Shown: one piece after another, positions 14,036 to 23,029 of the stretch
How positions within the stretch are numbered: position 1 is the first letter of the stretch
Layout of the letters: each line of letters opens with the position of its first letter
Assembly (NCBI GenBank): GCA_033854735.1
Contig: JAWWPY010000389.1
Span: 1-30,201 of the forward strand
Length of the DNA: 30,201 nucleotides
Reading direction: 5' to 3'
From: JAWWPY01 sp033854735
GTDB lineage: Bacteria > Actinomycetota > Actinomycetes > Streptosporangiales > Streptosporangiaceae
Translations under genes and position numbers: made by a program
The notes under the pieces: generated by a model
Told to the model about the DNA's origin: nothing
The model's input: only the letters and a program-made list of their open reading frames with translations
Databases searched by the model: none

Positions 14036-15600
14036 CGCCAGGCGATCCGGCGTGCGGCGGCGGCCCAGGCCCGGGCCTGGGCACCGCCGGCCGGCTCGTA
14101 GCGCCGCAGTTGCGCGGTGCCGCGCAGCAGCGCCCGCATTCCGGCCAGGTCGCCTGGCCCGGCGCCGAGGGAGCGCGCCTGGACCAGGATGTTGCCGAGG
14201 GCCGCGGCCTCGGCGGGCCCGGCTACGACGGGTAGCCCGCAGGCGTCCGCGGTGAGCTGGCAGAGCAGCGCGTTGCGCGACCCGCCGCCGACGATGTGCA
14301 CCGTGTCCACCTGGCCGCCGGACAGTTCCTGGACCTGGCCGATCGCCCGCCGGTAGGCCAGGGCGAGGCTGTCGATGATGCACCGGACGGTGTCCGGCGG
14401 ATCCCGCGGCGGGCTCTGGCCAGTCCGGCGGCACGCCTCGGCGATGCGGGCTGGGATGTCACCGGGCGGCAGGAACACCGGATCATCGGGGTCGACCACG
14501 GCCCGCAGCGGCGGCCACCGCGCCGCCTCATCGAGCAGGGTCTCCAGGTCGGCCGGCCGCCCGGCGTCCGACCATGCCCGGACCGATTCCTGCAGCAGCC
14601 AGAGCCCCATGACGTTGCGCAGGTAGCGGATGGTGCCGTCGATTCCTGTCTCGTTGGTGAAGTTGGCGACCCGGCTGCCCTCGGTCAGTACCGGCTCATC
14701 CAGCTCCACTCCGACCAGGGACCAGGTGCCGCAGGAGATGTACCCGAAGCCGGAGCCGGCCGCTGGCACGCTGACCACGGCGGAGGCAGTGTCGTGCGAG
14801 CCGACCCCGACCACGGGAAACGCCGCCCGCCGCCCGCCCGGACCGGTCCGCCCTCCTGAGCCGGACCGGCCGCCCGAGCCGCCCCGGCCGCCCGAGCCGC
14901 CCCGGCCGCCCAGCCCGGTCCGGTCCGCGACCTCCGGCAGCAGCTCACCGATGATGGCGCCGGGCGGGCGCAGCGGCGGGAACAGGTCGGCCCGGATGCC
15001 CGCACGCTCCATGATCTGAGTCGCCCAGGTTCGGGTGCGCACGTCGTAGAGCTGGGTGGTGGACGCGTTGGTCACCTCCGCGCCCACTTCCCCGGTGAGC
15101 CAGTAGGCCAGCAGGTCCGGGATCAGCAGCAACGTCCGGGCCGCCTGCAGTTGCGGCGTCGCGGCCGCGGCGGCGATCTGGTAAATCGTGTTGATCGGAA
15201 GCTGCTGGATACCGGTCACCGCGTACAGTTCCTGCGCCGGGATCGCCGACAGCACGCCCGCCGCCACCCCGTCGGTCCGGGCGTCCCGGTAGTGCACCGG
15301 GTTGCCGAGCAGCGCGCCGCTGGAGTCGATCAGGCCGTAGTCCACGCCCCACGAGTCGATCCCGAGGCTGGCCAGGTCGAAGTCCCTGGCCGCCGAGCGC
15401 AGGCCGTCGAGCACGCCCCTGTAGAGCCGCAGGATGTCCCAGTACAGCGTGCCGAGAACGGGCACGGGATCGTTGGGGAATCTGTGCGTTTCGTGCAGCC
15501 GCAGCAGGCCGGGTCCGACCTCGCCCACCATGACCCGGCCGCCCGACGCCCCCAGATCGACGGCGGCGACCGCGGTGGGCGGCACGTCCGGGGCTCCCAT
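14032..15600 (-). CDS. rhaB: L-rhamnulokinase (FGGY family)
   Basis: The protein has 522 residues and phosphorylates L-rhamnulose to L-rhamnulose 1-phosphate with ATP in the cytoplasm. The N-terminal sugar-kinase motif AAVDLGASGGRVMVGEV, SLGIDSWGVDYGLID, the catalytic Asp in VGVGSHDTAS (~270) and the nucleotide motif IVGGGSRNALLCQLTADACG all fit RhaB. A Gly/Arg/Ser-rich insertion at ~231-258 (GGRGGSGGRGGSGGR-like), encoded by short GC-rich repeats at about 14826-14916, lengthens the protein beyond the usual ~480-490 residues; it would be a surface loop before the catalytic Asp. The ATG overlaps the upstream aldolase stop (TGATG). It is the last gene of the rhamnose operon. Confidence 0.93.
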   Translation of the reverse strand: MGAPDVPPTAVAAVDLGASGGRVMVGEVGPGLLRLHETHRFPNDPVPVLGTLYWDILRLYRGVLDGLRSAARDFDLASLGIDSWGVDYGLIDSSGALLGNPVHYRDARTDGVAAGVLSAIPAQELYAVTGIQQLPINTIYQIAAAAATPQLQAARTLLLIPDLLAYWLTGEVGAEVTNASTTQLYDVRTRTWATQIMERAGIRADLFPPLRPPGAIIGELLPEVADRTGLGGRGGSGGRGGSGGRSGSGGRTGPGGRRAAFPVVGVGSHDTASAVVSVPAAGSGFGYISCGTWSLVGVELDEPVLTEGSRVANFTNETGIDGTIRYLRNVMGLWLLQESVRAWSDAGRPADLETLLDEAARWPPLRAVVDPDDPVFLPPGDIPARIAEACRRTGQSPPRDPPDTVRCIIDSLALAYRRAIGQVQELSGGQVDTVHIVGGGSRNALLCQLTADACGLPVVAGPAEAAALGNILVQARSLGAGPGDLAGMRALLRGTAQLRRYEPAGGAQARAWAAAARRIAWR

Positions 15601-17660
15601 CAGCGGAGGAAGGCGGCGGCCACTCCGGCGTCGACCGGAATGTGCAGCCCGGTCGTGAGGGGCAGGTCGCCGGCGGTGAGCACGACGACGGCGGCCGCGA
15701 CGTGCTCCGGCAGCACCTCGCGCCTGAGCAGCGTGCGCTGGGCGTAGAAGGCGCCGAGTTCCTCCTCGGGCACGCCGTAGACAGCGGCCCGCTGGGCTCC
15801 CCAGCCACCGGCGAAGATGCCCGAACCGCGGACCACCCCGTCCGGGTTGATCCCGTTGACCCGGATGCCGTACTCGCCGAGTTCCGCGGCCAGCAGCCGG
15901 ACCTGGTGGGCCTGGTCGGCTTTGGCGGCGCCGTAGGCGATGTTGCTCGGCCCGGCGACGACCGAGTTCTTACTGCAGATGTAGACGATGTCCCCGCCCA
16001 TGCCCTGGGCTTGCATGGTCCGCGCCGCCTCCCGGGCGACCAGGAACGAGCCCCGGGCCATGACGTCGTGCTGGATATCCCAGTCGTCCAGGCTGGTCTC
16101 CAGCAGTGGCTTGGAGATGGACAGCCCGGCGTTGTTGACCACGAGATCCACGCCGCCGAAGGCCAGGGCCGCGACCCGGAACGCCTCGATCACGCCGGCC
16201 TCGTCGGTCACGTCCGAGGTGACACCCACCGCGACGTCCCCGGTGGTCAGGTAGCCGGAGCCGATCTCGTCGGCGGCCTTCTGCGCCGCGCCGCCATCCC
16301 GGTCGGCGACGACCACGCACGCTCCCTCGGCCGCGAGACGCTGCGCGGTGGCCCGCCCGATCCCTGACCCGCCGCCGGTCACCAGGGCGACCCGGGTGGC
16401 CAGCGGCCGGGGCTTCGGGCGCCGTCTGAGCTTGGCCTCCTCCAGCGCCCAGTACTCGATCCGGAATTTCTCGCTCTCCGGGATGGGGGAGTAGCTGGAG
16501 ACCGCTTCCGCGCCGCGCATCACGTTGACCGCGTTGACGTAAAACTCCCCGGCCACCCGCGCGGTCTGCTGGTCGGCGCCGAAGCTGAACATCCCGATCC
16601 CTGGGACCAGGACGATCGCCGGGTCGGCCCCGCGCATCGGCGGCGAGTCGGCGTCGGCGTGCCGTTCGTAGTACGCGCGGTACTGGTCACGGTAGGCGGC
16701 ATGCAGTTCGCGGAGCCGTTGCGTAATGTCGGGCGCCGCGGCGGCGGGCGGCAGGTCGAGGACGAGCGGGGCCACCTTGGTCCGCAGGAAGTGGTCGGGG
16801 CAGGAGGTGCCGAGCGCGGCGAGCACCGGGTGCTTGCGCCGGGCCAGGAAATCCAGCACCACCGGGCGGTCGGTGAAGTGCCCGACCTGCGGATGGTCGG
16901 TGCTGGCCAGCCCGCGCAGGACCGGCGCCAGTGCGGCCGCCCGCTCACGGCGCTCGGCCTCCGGCAGCGGCTGAAATTCACGAACAATTTCCCCCAACGG
17001 CTCCGCGCGCCCATTCCGGTCCAGATACCCCTGCGCCGTAGCGATGATCTCCAGAGAGCGCGCCTCGCAGTCATCACTGGTATCGCCCCAGGCCGTGATG
17101 CCGTGCCCGCCGAGAATGACCCCGATGGCGCGGGGGTTGGCCCGGCGGAATCCGGCGATGTCCAGGCCGAGCTGGAATCCGGGGCGCCGCCAGGGAACCC
17201 AGCCGACCCGGTCCCCGAAGCAGGCCGCGGTCAGGGCCGGGCCGTCCGCGGCGGTCGCGAAGGCGATCCCCGAGTCGGGATGCAGATGGTCCACGTGCGC
17301 GGCGTCGACCAGTCCGTGCATGGCGGTGTCGATGGACGGCGCCGCCAGTGATCGGCCGTGCAGGCAGTAGTCGAAGGCGGCGACCATCTCGTCCTCGCGC
17401 TCGACGCCGGGGTAGACGCCGGTGAGCGCGCGGAGCCGGTCGAGCCGCAGCACGGCCAGGCCATCCGCGGTGAGGGTGCCCAGGTCACCGCCGGATCCCT
17501 TGACCCACAGCAATTCCGCGGGCTGACCGGTCACCGGGTCGGTGACCTCCCCCTTGGCCGAGGTGTTGCCGCCCGCGTAGTTGGTGTTACGCGGGTCGGC
17601 GCCGAGCCGGTTGCTGCGCTGGAGCAGCGCGGCGACCTCGGGCGGTGGCTGCGGGGCCAT
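15600..17660 (-). CDS. rhaEW: Bifunctional rhamnulose-1-phosphate aldolase / lactaldehyde dehydrogenase
   Basis: The protein is 686 residues from ATG 17660, chosen because GGAGG (minus strand, 17669-17673) lies 8 nt upstream; two earlier in-frame ATGs lack this. The N-terminal ~400 residues are a class II aldolase/adducin domain with metal-binding histidines in DAAHVDHLHPDS and ILGGHGITAWG and the opening NTNYAGGNTSAKG. The C-terminal ~260 residues are a short-chain dehydrogenase: VALVTGGGSGIGRATAQ, DLVVNNAG, and the active site YGAAKADQ. The fused enzyme cleaves L-rhamnulose 1-phosphate to DHAP and L-lactaldehyde and oxidises the latter to lactate with NAD+. It is the known RhaEW-type architecture (Bacillus YuxG-like), 82 nt after the isomerase gene and coupled to the kinase. 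Confidence 0.93.
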   Translation of the reverse strand: MAPQPPPEVAALLQRSNRLGADPRNTNYAGGNTSAKGEVTDPVTGQPAELLWVKGSGGDLGTLTADGLAVLRLDRLRALTGVYPGVEREDEMVAAFDYCLHGRSLAAPSIDTAMHGLVDAAHVDHLHPDSGIAFATAADGPALTAACFGDRVGWVPWRRPGFQLGLDIAGFRRANPRAIGVILGGHGITAWGDTSDDCEARSLEIIATAQGYLDRNGRAEPLGEIVREFQPLPEAERRERAAALAPVLRGLASTDHPQVGHFTDRPVVLDFLARRKHPVLAALGTSCPDHFLRTKVAPLVLDLPPAAAAPDITQRLRELHAAYRDQYRAYYERHADADSPPMRGADPAIVLVPGIGMFSFGADQQTARVAGEFYVNAVNVMRGAEAVSSYSPIPESEKFRIEYWALEEAKLRRRPKPRPLATRVALVTGGGSGIGRATAQRLAAEGACVVVADRDGGAAQKAADEIGSGYLTTGDVAVGVTSDVTDEAGVIEAFRVAALAFGGVDLVVNNAGLSISKPLLETSLDDWDIQHDVMARGSFLVAREAARTMQAQGMGGDIVYICSKNSVVAGPSNIAYGAAKADQAHQVRLLAAELGEYGIRVNGINPDGVVRGSGIFAGGWGAQRAAVYGVPEEELGAFYAQRTLLRREVLPEHVAAAVVVLTAGDLPLTTGLHIPVDAGVAAAFLR

Positions 17661-17692
17661 GTTCGCGTCCTCCATGTCTGGTAGCAATCAGT

Positions 17693-17731
17693 GCGGTGAG
17701 TTGTGCGCCTTATCTGCGTAAAACTCACCGC
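17693..17731 (-). other. Intercistronic hairpin between rhaI and rhaEW
   Basis: GCGGTGAGTT (17693-17702) and AACTCACCGC (17722-17731) are perfect 10-bp arms around a 19-nt loop, in the 82-nt gap inside the rhamnose operon. No T-run follows on the minus strand, so it may stabilise the upstream mRNA or act as a processing site rather than terminate. Confidence 0.55.
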
Positions 17732-17742
17732 GCTGGCACGAG

Positions 17743-18924
17743 TCAACTGCCCCAGCTGGCCGGGGTGCCGCCGATGCGGTCGGCGATGATCTTCCGTCCG
17801 TAGCCGGAGCGGCGGTAGGCGGCGATCGGGTCGGGGTCCAGGCCCATCTCCTCGCGGAGGCCGGCCAGCAGGGGGCGGACGTCGGTGTTGTAGGCGTCCA
17901 TCAGGGCGGCGTTCGCTCCCAGCACGTCCCCCTGGCGCTGGGCGGAGGCCAGTGCTTCCGTGTCGACCAGGAGGGCCTTGGCCGTGGCTTCCTGGACGTT
18001 CATGACGGACCGGATCTGGGCCGGGATCTTCGGTTCGATGTTGTGGCACTGGTCGAGCATGAACGCGATCCCCGCCTCCGGGCCGAGGGCCCGGGCCGCG
18101 GTGACTTCGCGCAGGATGCGGAACAGCTGGAAGGGGTCGGCGGCCCCGACCATCAGGTCGTCGTCGGCGTAGAAGCGGCTGTTGAAGTCGAACCCGCCGA
18201 GCCGCCCCGCGCGCAGCAGGATCGCGACGATGAACTCGATGTTGACGCCGGGCGCGTGATGCCCGGTGTCCACCACCACCGCGGCTCGCGGGCCCAGGGC
18301 CAGGCAGTGCAGCAGCGAGGTGCCCCAGTCGGGGACGTCGGTGCTGTAGAACGAGGGCTCGAACAGCTTGTACTCCAGCAGCATCCGCTGCTGCGGCGCG
18401 AGCCGGGCGTAGACGACGGCCAGGGCCTCGGCGAGCCGGTCCTGGCGGTCGCGGATGTCGTCCTGGCCGGGATAGTTGGTGCCATCGGCGAACCACAGCT
18501 TCAGGTCGGCCGACCCGGTGGCGTCCATGATGTCGACGCATTCCAGCAGGTGGGCCGTGGCCTTGGCGCGCACGGCCGGGTCGGGATTGGCGATGCTGCC
18601 CAGCATGTAGTCGTCATCCTGGAACACGTTGGCGTTCACGGTCCCGATCGCGATGCCGAGATCCGCCGCGTAGGCGGCCAGCGCCCCGTAGTCGTCGACC
18701 CGGTCCCAGGGAATGTGCACCGCCACGCTCGGCGCGACCCCGGTGAACGCGTGCACCTGCGCGGCGTCCGCGATCTTCTCCTGGGGCGTGCGGGGCACCC
18801 CCGGCTGGGCGAACACCTTGAACCGCGTCCCGGTATTGCCGAACGCCCACGACGGCAGCTCAATCCGCTGGGCCCGCAACGCGGACTTCACGGGGTCCTG
18901 CTTGACGGCCTCACTGTCGGCCAT
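17743..18924 (-). CDS. rhaI: L-rhamnose isomerase (RhaI type)
   Basis: The protein has 393 residues and converts L-rhamnose to L-rhamnulose in the cytoplasm. It belongs to the xylose-isomerase-like TIM barrel, matching the Pseudomonas stutzeri-type isomerase rather than E. coli RhaA: PSWAFGNTGTRFKVF near the start, VAVHIPWD, and DLKLWFADGTNYPGQDDIRD. Metal or catalytic residues are visible in LLEYKLFEP (Glu184, Lys186), VVVDTGHHAPGVN (Asp219, His222), GGFDFNSRFYADDDL (Asp246, Asp254). The family length (~390-430) fits. It lies 54 nt after the AraA-like gene. Confidence 0.93.
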   Translation of the reverse strand: MADSEAVKQDPVKSALRAQRIELPSWAFGNTGTRFKVFAQPGVPRTPQEKIADAAQVHAFTGVAPSVAVHIPWDRVDDYGALAAYAADLGIAIGTVNANVFQDDDYMLGSIANPDPAVRAKATAHLLECVDIMDATGSADLKLWFADGTNYPGQDDIRDRQDRLAEALAVVYARLAPQQRMLLEYKLFEPSFYSTDVPDWGTSLLHCLALGPRAAVVVDTGHHAPGVNIEFIVAILLRAGRLGGFDFNSRFYADDDLMVGAADPFQLFRILREVTAARALGPEAGIAFMLDQCHNIEPKIPAQIRSVMNVQEATAKALLVDTEALASAQRQGDVLGANAALMDAYNTDVRPLLAGLREEMGLDPDPIAAYRRSGYGRKIIADRIGGTPASWGS

Positions 18925-18978
18925 GACGGGACTCGCTTTCGATGTGGTGGTGACCTGGGCTAAGCGGCGGTGGCATAG

Positions 18979-20436
18979 TCAGGGATCCACCTCAGTCAGA
19001 TCGACGCCGAGCAGGTCAGCGGTCGCGCGCAGCTCGGGAATCAGGTGGCCCGTGCCGAGGGCCCAGTGGTGCGAGACACCGGTGGCGCTCCAGGCATCGG
19101 CCCATTCGCCCGGATCACAGCCGAAGTCCACCCGCGAGGTGGTGTTCCCGATGGTGAGAAGCGGTCCCGGGACGACCTGGCCCTGCGCGGCGACGAAGCG
19201 GAAGCTGCCCGCGCGCTGCTGGGCGATGCCGAACGTGGTGACCGGGCCGTGGGTGACGTCGAATTCCACCGAGACACCCCAGCCCCGCTTGCCGTGGTAG
19301 ACGCCCAGGCCGCGCAGCAGCGGGCGGCGCTGGCTGATGGCCAGGTGCGCGGGACCGTCATGGCCCATCTCGACCACGCCGTCACGGAAGTTCAGCGCCT
19401 GCAGTTCGGTGAATGAGCCGCCACCACCGAGGCGGTCGATGATCAGCATGGCCAGGGAGGTGCGTAGCTCATACTCGCCCGCCGCGGGAATGCCGCGCGC
19501 GGTCAGCAACGAGGCGCCGAGGATCATGCCGGCCCCGAGCCGCTCGTGCTGCTCGCCCTCCAGGCCACGGTGGTAATAGGCGAGACTGTCCAGGGCGAAG
19601 TCGCCGGCCAGCCGGTCCAGGCCGACCGACACCTTCGCCGCCCAGGCGAAGTCCTCGTCCGGCACGGATGGGTCGATCTCGAACACCTCACGGGTCAGCG
19701 CCATCCGCTCGGCGACCTCCGCGTCGGTCACCGCGCTGACCCGCACCCGCAGGTCGTCGAGTTCGAGGACCTCCATGTGCCCGCCGAAGTTGGCCGGCAC
19801 GAGGGTGAGGTCGGTCGAGACGTCCAGCATGCCCGGGTACAGGTGGCCCATCAGCCCGTGCCGGCCGTGCCGCAGCGCACCGCGCACGCCGGCGGCCTTG
19901 ATCCAGCGGGCGATCTTCACCCAGGCCCGCTCGTCCTCCAGGTAGCCCGACACCGACCGGAACGGGATCCCGCAGCGCAGGAAGGTGTTGGCCATCTCCG
20001 GCAGCGGGCAGGCGCCGCAGTAAGCCAGCCACTGCCCGGTGTCGAAGCGGGCGTGGTCCATGGCCTCGGTCGGCTGGAGATTGATCAGCAGCACCGGGGC
20101 CCCGCTGCGCTGCGCCACGGGCACCAGCATCGAGGCGGTCATGTAGGTGGTGAGGAAGCCGACGATAAGGTCGCAGCCCGCGACCCGCAGTTGCTCCGCC
20201 GCCCGGGCCCCGTCAGCGGCGTCCGAGATGAAGCCCACGTCGACCACGTCGCAGTCCAGCGCGCTCATCCGCTCGCTCACCCGGGCCGCGGAACGCTGCA
20301 GTTGCGGCAGCAGGTCAGGGAACTGCGGCCAGTACGCGCCCAGACCGCCCGAAACCAGGCCGACTTTGGCCCGCCGCGGGCTGACGCGCTGCAGGCCAGG
20401 TGGGACGCTGGCCGGCGTCTGGGCTGTCGTGGTCAT
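18979..20436 (-). CDS. L-arabinose/L-fucose isomerase family protein
   Basis: The protein has 485 residues. The N-terminal Rossmann-like domain (AKVGLVSGGLGAYWPQFPDL; VGFLTTYMTASMLVPVAQR) and the C-terminal domain fit the AraA/FucI superfamily. The four metal-binding positions of AraA seem kept: Glu321 (AGEYEL), Glu344 (FTELQ), His359 (EMGHDG) and His456/457 (VSHHWAL). It should therefore be an active Mn-dependent aldose-ketose isomerase. Its ATG overlaps the mutarotase stop by 4 nt (ATGA), so it is a core member of the operon, although RhaI already supplies rhamnose isomerase activity. A different substrate (L-arabinose, L-fucose, L-lyxose or another deoxysugar) or a redundant step are possible. 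Confidence 0.85.
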   Translation of the reverse strand: MTTTAQTPASVPPGLQRVSPRRAKVGLVSGGLGAYWPQFPDLLPQLQRSAARVSERMSALDCDVVDVGFISDAADGARAAEQLRVAGCDLIVGFLTTYMTASMLVPVAQRSGAPVLLINLQPTEAMDHARFDTGQWLAYCGACPLPEMANTFLRCGIPFRSVSGYLEDERAWVKIARWIKAAGVRGALRHGRHGLMGHLYPGMLDVSTDLTLVPANFGGHMEVLELDDLRVRVSAVTDAEVAERMALTREVFEIDPSVPDEDFAWAAKVSVGLDRLAGDFALDSLAYYHRGLEGEQHERLGAGMILGASLLTARGIPAAGEYELRTSLAMLIIDRLGGGGSFTELQALNFRDGVVEMGHDGPAHLAISQRRPLLRGLGVYHGKRGWGVSVEFDVTHGPVTTFGIAQQRAGSFRFVAAQGQVVPGPLLTIGNTTSRVDFGCDPGEWADAWSATGVSHHWALGTGHLIPELRATADLLGVDLTEVDP

Positions 20437-20804
20437 CGTGTCTCTCCTCGTCCCGGCTCCTCATCGGCAAGCCGCCGCAGCTGGTCGTCCAGGTTGAAGA
20501 TCTCCTTCAGCAGCACCAGCCCCTCGTCGGGCGGCCGCCCCTGAAGGCCGACGAAGTACTTGCTCATCTCCGCCTGCCACCGCGCGTTGACTTCGGTGGC
20601 GGCCATCGCGGCCTGCGCCTGGTCCAGGTCCTCAGCCTCCAGGTACCCCACGAGCAGGCCGTCAGGACGGGCGAAGATCGAGTAGCGGTGCCATCCGCTC
20701 TCGTCCAGGGCCCGCAGCATGTCGGGCCACACGGCCGCGTGCCGCTCGGAGTACTCCTCCAGCAGCTCCGGTCGTACCTGCAGCAGGAAGCAGTACCGGT
20801 TCAT
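20433..20804 (-). CDS. rhaM: L-rhamnose mutarotase
   Basis: The protein is 123 residues from ATG 20804, with GAGGGAG just upstream; longer in-frame extensions run into the intergenic region. It interconverts alpha and beta anomers of L-rhamnose. Typical motifs are RYCFLLQVRPELLEEYSERH, AVWPDMLRALDESGWHRYSI, LLVGYLEAED and the C-terminal ANEIF-like LLKEIFNLD. The usual length is ~105 residues; here a charged tail (RRLADEEPGRGETR) is added. It lies 56 nt after the binding-protein gene and overlaps the next gene by 4 nt, linking transport to catabolism. Confidence 0.93.
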   Translation of the reverse strand: MNRYCFLLQVRPELLEEYSERHAAVWPDMLRALDESGWHRYSIFARPDGLLVGYLEAEDLDQAQAAMAATEVNARWQAEMSKYFVGLQGRPPDEGLVLLKEIFNLDDQLRRLADEEPGRGETR

Positions 20805-20860
20805 GACTCCCTCGCTGCCCGGCCGGCCAACGCCGGCCGGGCACTGCACTGGGTCTGCGA

Positions 20861-21934
20861 TCAGAAGTTGAACTGATCGATGTTGGACACGTCGAACACG
20901 GTCGGCGGCCCGAGCACGACTGACGGCCCGGTCGTGCCGGACGGCGCGAGAATGGTGTAGCTGCCGAGCTTGCCGCCCTTGAACGTGGACCCGGTCTTCA
21001 GGGTCACCGTGCCCGAGGCGAGCCCCGCTGCCGCGTAGCCAGCGAGGTAGCCCAGGTTGTTCGGGTTCCACAGCTCGAACTCCTTGACCGTGCCGTCGTG
21101 CACGTAGGACTTCATCTGCGAGGGCAGCCCGAGCCCGGTCAGCGTCAGGTGGCTGAGCAGCCCCTTGTGGGTGTCCAGGTACTGCGCCGCGGTCGAGATT
21201 CCCACCGTGGTCGGCGAGATGATGCCGCGCAGGTTCGGGTAGGCCGACAGCAGGCCCTGGAGCACGGTGAGCGAGGTGGCCGGGTCGTCGTTGCCGTAGA
21301 CGGTGCTGACCAGCTTCATGTTGGGGTACTTCTTCAGCTCCTGCTTCATGTAGACGATCCAGGCGTTCTGGTTCGTCGCGCTGGCCGCGGCCGACAGGAT
21401 GGCGATCTGGCCCTTGCTGCCGATCTCCTTGGCCAGCACGTCAACCTCGGAGGTGCCGATCTGCTGGGTGTTGGCCTGGTTGATGAACAGGTGGCTCGGG
21501 GTGCTGCCGCAGTTGACGTCCGAGTCGAACGCCACGATCTTTATCCCGGCCTGGGCCGCCTGGTTAAGTGACGGGCACAGCGCCGAGGGGTCGTTGCCGG
21601 CTATGACGATCGCACTGGCGTGCGCCTGGATGGCGGCCTGGATCGACGGGATCTGCGCCGCCGCGGTGTCCTGGGTTCCACTGCTGACGACGACCTTGCC
21701 GCCGAGCGCCTTCAGCGCGGCTTCGCCGCCCTGGTCGGCGATGACCTCGTAGGGGTTCTGGGTGTCCTTCGGGATGTAGTAGACCGTCAGGCCCTGCTTG
21801 ATGGAACTCGAGGTGGGAGAAGAGCTCGAACTGGCCGTGGTTCCTGAGGAACCGCAGGCCGCGGCGGCTGTGATGACGAGCGCCGCCATGACGGCTCCGG
21901 TCACCGTGCGTCTCGCCGTCCATGCTGTACGCAT
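20861..21934 (-). CDS. rhaS: Rhamnose ABC transporter substrate-binding lipoprotein
   Basis: The protein has 357 residues. The signal sequence RTAWTARRTVTGAVMAALVI ends in lipobox AAAACGSS, so it is lipid-anchored outside the membrane. A Ser/Thr spacer leads to a periplasmic-binding-protein type 1 fold: LTVYYIPKDTQNPYEVIADQ, SAIVIAGNDPSALCPSLNQA, AGIKIVAFDSDVNC, and SAYPNLRGIISPTTVGI. These match the RhaS/autoinducer-2-like binding proteins of CUT2 importers. AAAGG precedes the ATG. Rhamnose specificity is inferred from the neighbouring catabolic genes. This RhaS is the importer subunit, not the AraC-type regulator of the same name. Confidence 0.9.
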   Translation of the reverse strand: MRTAWTARRTVTGAVMAALVITAAAACGSSGTTASSSSSPTSSSIKQGLTVYYIPKDTQNPYEVIADQGGEAALKALGGKVVVSSGTQDTAAAQIPSIQAAIQAHASAIVIAGNDPSALCPSLNQAAQAGIKIVAFDSDVNCGSTPSHLFINQANTQQIGTSEVDVLAKEIGSKGQIAILSAAASATNQNAWIVYMKQELKKYPNMKLVSTVYGNDDPATSLTVLQGLLSAYPNLRGIISPTTVGISTAAQYLDTHKGLLSHLTLTGLGLPSQMKSYVHDGTVKEFELWNPNNLGYLAGYAAAGLASGTVTLKTGSTFKGGKLGSYTILAPSGTTGPSVVLGPPTVFDVSNIDQFNF

Positions 21935-21991
21935 ATGGGTGCCTTTCTGAGGAGGGTTGCTGGTTGGTGTGGTGGGATTTGAATGGGCCCG

Positions 21992-23029
21992 TCAGGCGTG
22001 CCGCCGGGCCCGCTCGCGGATCCGCCGGATGGCTTCACCCCCGTTGGGGAGGATCACGCTGATCAGCAGCAGGACACCGATGATGATGTTCTGCACCTCG
22101 GGCTGGACGTTGCGCTGGGTGAGGGCTTGCTGCAGGCAGCCGACGATCGCGACCGAGAGCACGACGCCCACGACCGTGCCGCGGCCGCCGAAGATCGACA
22201 CCCCGCCGAACAGGACGATCGCGACGACGTTGAGTTCGAGCCCGGTGCCGGCGTCGTAACTGACCGACGCGTTCTTCAAGGTGAACAGGATCCCGGCGAA
22301 CGCGCACATCACGCCGGACAGGACGAACAGCCAGAACTTGATCCGGTCAACCCGGATACCGGCGAACTGGGCGGCCTCCCGCTGCAGGCCGATGGCGATG
22401 AGCGCGCGGCCCAGTGCCGTGGCATGCAGGACTACGCCGGTAACTATGGCCAGGAGCAGGAAAATCGCCGCGGAGTACGCGAGCTGCGTTCCCGGGACCG
22501 GGGCGACCCCGATTTTGGTCAGCGAGGGGGGGAACCCGGTAATCGTCCGCGGGGCCAGCAGGATCTCTGCGATACCGCGGAAGAGGGTGAGCGTGCCAAT
22601 GGTGACGGCGATCGACGGCAGGCCGAGCTTGGCGACCAGCGCCCCGTTGAGCATGCCGCCGAGCGCCCCGACCGCGAGCGCCGCTGCTATCGCCAGCCAG
22701 ATCGGCCATCCGTCACTGAAGAGGCTGCCCATGACGGTGCCGGACAGGCCGAGCATGGACGCCACGGACAGGTCGATCTCGCCCGCGACGATGATCAGCA
22801 TGAGCGGCAGCGCCATGATGGCGATTTCGCCCATGTTGAGGCCGATGTAGAAGAGGTTGGTCGGGTTGAGGAAGTACGACGACCCGGACGAGCCGAAGAT
22901 CAGCGTGCCGATCAGCACCACGACCAGCGCGCTTTCCCAGCGGAGCAGGCTGCGCACGGTGGCGCGCCTCCCGCCGGCGGGGCGGTTTCTGCTGCTGCCC
23001 GGGGACTTGGTGGCGACGTCAGATGTCAC
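21992..23029 (-). CDS. rhaQ: Rhamnose ABC transporter permease (second)
   Basis: The protein is 345 residues from a GTG at 23029, overlapping the upstream permease by 11 nt. It is a BPD_transp_2 (RbsC-like) membrane protein with multiple hydrophobic segments, for example IAIMALPLMLIIVAGEIDLS, LNVVAIVLFGGVSIFGGRGT and IIIGVLLLISVILPNGGEAI. The conserved EIDLSVASMLGLSG and GGVSIFGGRGTVVG loops are characteristic of CUT2 permeases. It pairs with RhaP to form the channel. The ~50 N-terminal residues are hydrophilic and basic. Confidence 0.92.
   Translation of the reverse strand: MTSDVATKSPGSSRNRPAGGRRATVRSLLRWESALVVVLIGTLIFGSSGSSYFLNPTNLFYIGLNMGEIAIMALPLMLIIVAGEIDLSVASMLGLSGTVMGSLFSDGWPIWLAIAAALAVGALGGMLNGALVAKLGLPSIAVTIGTLTLFRGIAEILLAPRTITGFPPSLTKIGVAPVPGTQLAYSAAIFLLLAIVTGVVLHATALGRALIAIGLQREAAQFAGIRVDRIKFWLFVLSGVMCAFAGILFTLKNASVSYDAGTGLELNVVAIVLFGGVSIFGGRGTVVGVVLSVAIVGCLQQALTQRNVQPEVQNIIIGVLLLISVILPNGGEAIRRIRERARRHA

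Noticed and set aside
20433..21071. A 212-residue version of the mutarotase
   Set aside because: The upstream extension overlaps the binding-protein gene and is not mutarotase-like; the ATG at 20804 has a ribosome binding site and gives a near-family length.
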